Assembly: GCF_023006325.1 (NCBI RefSeq)
Contig: NZ_JAINDF010000007.1
Span: 1-64,000 of the forward strand
DNA: 64,000 nucleotides
Origin: Kordiimonas marina
GTDB lineage: Bacteria; Pseudomonadota; Alphaproteobacteria; Sphingomonadales; Kordiimonadaceae
Direction: 5' to 3'
The notes under the pieces were generated by a model that was not told the origin of the DNA, ran no database searches, and was given only the letters and a program-made list of their open reading frames with translations. A program made the position numbers and the translations under genes. Below, one piece after another: positions 61,007-64,000 of this stretch (position 1 is the first letter of the stretch; every line of letters begins with the position of its first letter).

Positions 61007-63142
61007 CTAAAGGCCCCAGGCCACCAGCATTTCAGTGGCCAGCGCCCGGGCTTCCTTCTCGAACCCGGCCGACCGCAGCGTCGCGATCAGCGAGCCTGCA
61101 AGCGCGGGCGACACCGCCGACGGACCCCCGTCGGAGATGAGCTTGAGCGCGGTCTCCAGCACCTGCGGCTTGTTGCCTTCGGCCCCGGCGACCAGAAGCC
61201 GGCGCCAGATGGCGGCGGACGGTGCCGTATGTTCGGTATGGACGTCCCCGGCCTCAAGCCAGCTCCAGGCGGTATCCGGCACCGTGTAGCCGAGCGCATC
61301 GAGGATGGTGAACATCAGGCTCGCGCGGCCAAAGCGGGTCGGCTCATTCCCTTGTGCCAGCCACCAGCTGTGCAGGCGGTCGAGCGTGATGGGCGGCAGG
61401 GAGCTATCCCCCGTCGCCACCAGCATCAGCGGCCAGGTATTGATAAGCGCATCACCCAGTTGGCCTTCGGCATCCTGGGGCGTGGCGCGCATCAGGCGGA
61501 ACCAGCCGCCCTTTTCCGGGTTGGCACGATCGAGCATCGCCGCACGCGCAAGCGCGGGCGCCGCCGCGCCGTCATCGGGGGACGCGATCATATCGGCCGT
61601 CAGCCGGTAGAGGCCCGGCGCTTCGGCGAGCACCCGTTCAACCCGGACGGCCCGGTCCCATGCTTTCTTGAGCGCCGCAACACGGTCCGGGGCATTCGCC
61701 GCGGTCGCCGCCGTGTGGGCCAACACAACATCGGTGATGAACTGGTCGCCTTCGGTCTCACCCGTAAGCTCGGCCCGGTCGGCATCGGTGGGTTGGAAGG
61801 CGCGCGCGAAATCGGCAAAGGCCTGGCCACCGACCCAGCCCTTCTGAAGCGCCAGCGACATCAGGTCGGCCTTGGCGCCCTGGTCGACGCCCGGCAGCGC
61901 CAGCGTGCCATGCACCGCCAGCGGGTTGACATCCTCAAGCGACAGCGCCGCGACCTTGACCTTGGCAAGCCGGGCCATCGCCATTTCCAGAAGGTCGACG
62001 CGCAGGGGCTCACCCAGCGCGGACGCGGGCGGCAGCACCGTGCCCTTCGGCTGTTCGGCCTCAACCAGGATACGGTCCATAAGCTGGTAAAAGGATTTCG
62101 GGACCTTGGTGACTTCCTCCAGGATACCGAGCTGGAAATCGACGCCGGTGCGGTCGCCGTTCGCGGCATGACAGAAGGCGGCCATGCGCACCCAGTAAGG
62201 GTTGCTGTCGGTCGCGCGGACGGCTTCAGCGCGGGAGCAGGCATCCGGCAACCGGCCTTCGAGGAGGTCGGCATTGGTGATGTGCCGGGCAAGCGCAGTC
62301 CAGTCCCGGCCCTTCGGCAATGCATCGATCAGCGCGACATAGCCATCGACATCGCCAAGCTGTTCGAGAAGGTCGAGCCGGGTGGCGATGAAGCTGGTGA
62401 TGTCCGCATCATTTTGCGGCGCGGGCAACGCCATCGGCGAGCGCACGAGCCGGTCTGCGATCTGACGCGATTCAGGTGACGCGGCGGCCTTCACGACCGC
62501 CTTGAGCGCGGTTTCAACCTGGGAACGGCTATAGCCCTGCCAGAAAGTCGCCGGATACCCGACAACTGTTGCAGCTGCAACAGGCTGGGTACCGTCTGCG
62601 ACAGTCCCGGACAGCACCGAAACGCCGGACGGGTCGAGCGTGGAGAGCGAGCCTTCAACGAGCGGTTCGTCGCTGATCGGGGTACCGGTTTCCGTCTCCG
62701 CCTGGGCGGGGGCTACGGCCTGATCCTGCACAGGGGGCTGGCCGGTTTGCTGACCTGCCTGCTGATCCGCGGTTTGGGCTTGTCCCGCAGCCGCCATATC
62801 CGGCGTGGCCGCGGAAGCCGGCGCGGGCGGAACCTTGACGCTGCCGGGGGCCACAAAAGGTTTCGGCAGGATGCTCTTGGGCGCCCCGATCGCCGGGCCT
62901 TCCTGGCGTTTGGGTTTCGGGGTGCCGCCGAGGAAATAGGTTTCTTTCGGCTTGTCCGGATCCTGCACCGCGGGCGTTTGCACGACCGGCTTTTGCGGCT
63001 CCGCGGGTTTGGGTGTCTGGTCCTGCGCGGACACAGCCATCGGCACCATCAGCGACAGCGCGGCAACCGACGCAAACAGCCGGGCGCGCGTCCTCAGACG
63101 CCGGGACAGAAGATGCCCGCTATCAGGACGGGAAACGGTCAT
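61007..63142 (-). CDS. Large secreted helical-repeat protein of unknown function
   Basis: 711 residues. A long, arginine-rich signal peptide (cleavage about A-V-S-A/Q-D, 39) precedes a Pro/Gln/Ala-rich low-complexity region (about 40-165) and then about 530 residues of predicted alpha-helical repeats. In the middle a D-A-C-S-R-A ... F-C-H-A-A-N-G-D segment has two cysteines and TPR/Sel1-like spacing. I do not recognise a named family. The gene overlaps the end of the small membrane-protein gene by 20 bases, and xerD follows on the same strand 27 bases after its stop. Confidence 0.75.
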   Translation of the reverse strand: MTVSRPDSGHLLSRRLRTRARLFASVAALSLMVPMAVSAQDQTPKPAEPQKPVVQTPAVQDPDKPKETYFLGGTPKPKRQEGPAIGAPKSILPKPFVAPGSVKVPPAPASAATPDMAAAGQAQTADQQAGQQTGQPPVQDQAVAPAQAETETGTPISDEPLVEGSLSTLDPSGVSVLSGTVADGTQPVAAATVVGYPATFWQGYSRSQVETALKAVVKAAASPESRQIADRLVRSPMALPAPQNDADITSFIATRLDLLEQLGDVDGYVALIDALPKGRDWTALARHITNADLLEGRLPDACSRAEAVRATDSNPYWVRMAAFCHAANGDRTGVDFQLGILEEVTKVPKSFYQLMDRILVEAEQPKGTVLPPASALGEPLRVDLLEMAMARLAKVKVAALSLEDVNPLAVHGTLALPGVDQGAKADLMSLALQKGWVGGQAFADFARAFQPTDADRAELTGETEGDQFITDVVLAHTAATAANAPDRVAALKKAWDRAVRVERVLAEAPGLYRLTADMIASPDDGAAAPALARAAMLDRANPEKGGWFRLMRATPQDAEGQLGDALINTWPLMLVATGDSSLPPITLDRLHSWWLAQGNEPTRFGRASLMFTILDALGYTVPDTAWSWLEAGDVHTEHTAPSAAIWRRLLVAGAEGNKPQVLETALKLISDGGPSAVSPALAGSLIATLRSAGFEKEARALATEMLVAWGL

Positions 63143-63263
63143 TGCTCAGGGTCTTGGTGACTTCCGCGGACGGCGCCGGAATGTCCCAGGTCATCAGGAA
63201 GATACCGCCACCCACGATCACAAGCGCGCCGAGTGCCAGCAGAAATTTTGTCAGTTTCGACAT
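63123..63263 (-). CDS. 46-residue conserved membrane protein
   Basis: Short gene from ATG 63263 with GGATTG just upstream. The product begins M-S-K-L-T-K, has one membrane helix (about 7-24), then M-T-W-D-I-P-A-P-S-A-E-V and ends D-R-F-P-S. The W-D-I-P-A-P motif after a single helix recalls small proteins found upstream of the large secreted protein in other alphaproteobacteria, so I consider it real. Its stop overlaps the next gene by 20 bases, which supports coupling. The function is unknown. It is divergent from aroK. Confidence 0.72.
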   Translation of the reverse strand: MSKLTKFLLALGALVIVGGGIFLMTWDIPAPSAEVTKTLSNDRFPS

Positions 63264-63520
63264 GAACAATCCTTATTTTCCAAGACGCCCGCGATACCCT
63301 CTGCGGGCCCCTGCCTGCCCGTGTTATAGGATGCACACATTCCCAAGTCCAGCCCAAGAACCCGTCGCGAACCATCACAGAAGGGTTCACCGGCCCCACA
63401 CCCCGCAGGCACGATAAGGTCCGCAGCGTTACCCGCTTTTGGGGCGGAATTATGGAACGGAAGCAACTGTTTCAGATAAAAGCGTTGGCAGCGCCAAAGC
63501 GCCCGTATAAACAGGCATCT

Positions 63521-64000
63521 ATGTCGCGAAACGCAAAACAGCCCGATGAAGACGATAGCATGGCCCCGGCACTTGCCTGGACTGGCCGTACCATCGTGCT
63601 TGTCGGCCTGATGGGCGCGGGTAAAACCACGGTCGGACGGCGGCTTGCCCGCAGGCTCGGCCTCCCCTTCGTCGACAGCGACCATGAGATCGAAAAGGCC
63701 GCCGGCATGTCTGTGGCCGAGATTTTCGAGAATTTCGGCGAAGCGGAATTCCGCTCGGGCGAGCGCCGGGTGATCGCCCGGCTTCTGGACGGCAAGCCCA
63801 AGGTGGTGGCTACCGGCGGCGGCGCTTTCGTCAATGATGAAACCCGCACGCTGATCAAGGATGAGGGCCTGTCCATCTGGCTGGAGGCCAATATCGACGT
63901 GCTGGTCGAACGCACCAGCAGGCGTGATACCCGCCCGCTTCTGAAGCAGGGCGACCCGCGTGCGATCCTGACCCGGCTGAAGGCCGAGCGCGAACCCTTC
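63521..64000 (+). CDS. aroK: Shikimate kinase, 3' end outside window
   Basis: The first 160 residues are present; the gene runs off the right edge. The P-loop G-L-M-G-A-G-K-T-T is at 29-37, the shikimate-binding D-S-D near 53 and G-G-G-A near 99-102 follow, and R-x-T-R-P-L-L in the lid is intact. It phosphorylates shikimate in aromatic amino acid synthesis. aroB would be expected next. ATG 63521 is used; the first 20 residues are a poorly conserved extension, and ATG 63560 is possible. Confidence 0.93.
   Translation, partial: MSRNAKQPDEDDSMAPALAWTGRTIVLVGLMGAGKTTVGRRLARRLGLPFVDSDHEIEKAAGMSVAEIFENFGEAEFRSGERRVIARLLDGKPKVVATGGGAFVNDETRTLIKDEGLSIWLEANIDVLVERTSRRDTRPLLKQGDPRAILTRLKAEREPF

Overview
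This window comes from the chromosome of an alphaproteobacterium. The evidence is conserved gene order and families typical of that class: rodZ / ispG-hisS-prfA-prmC / DUF4167 / clpB, lysC next to ptsP, DUF1178, the accA and xerD neighbourhood ending at aroK, and a divergent argJ/secA pair. GC is high in genes and there are three large TonB-dependent receptors, which fits an aquatic, receptor-rich lineage (Kordiimonadales, Sphingomonadales or a relative). I cannot place it to genus. No rRNA, tRNA, CRISPR array, phage or insertion sequence was found.

Layout. 1-648: gene-free, with an rRNA-leader-like sequence. 649-3.0 kb: M23 peptidase and a secreted coiled-coil protein. 3.4-13.3 kb: two TonB receptors flanking a convergent pair of TPR proteins, one a sulfotransferase and one a 2-oxoglutarate oxygenase. 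13.3-27.5 kb (minus strand): clpB, DUF4167, prmC, prfA, hisS, ispG, rodZ, then ptsP, a nitronate monooxygenase and lysC. 27.7-38.5 kb: ubiG, DUF1178, nitrilase, glutaredoxin, comF, a shortened methyltransferase, nucleotidyltransferase, mutT, an Flp pilin, argJ, secA (with a doubled zinc tail) and ybaK.

39.6-49.4 kb is the most interesting block. On the minus strand it reads TonB receptor, GH63-like hydrolase, Na+/solute symporter, D-glycerate kinase, phosphomannose-isomerase-type cupin, ROK hexokinase, with a divergent ROK repressor. The enzyme set covers each step needed to take up and degrade a hexosyl-glycerate (mannosylglycerate or glucosylglycerate) to fructose-6-phosphate and 2-phosphoglycerate. 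A compact cobalamin-riboswitch-like RNA appears to lie in the receptor leader, and a dyad lies in the shared intergenic region.

49.5-58.0 kb: nrdB and nrdA, 5.7 kb apart but each with an NrdR-box-like site and similar terminators. Between them are a LysR regulator, a DinB three-gene set and a PhnDCE-type ABC transporter with a fused double permease. 58.4-59.0 kb: an orphan hairpin and a small GIY-YIG nuclease gene flanked by three copies of one palindromic repeat. 59.0-64.0 kb: accA, xerD, a large secreted protein of unknown function, a 46-residue membrane protein and the start of aroK, which runs off the window.
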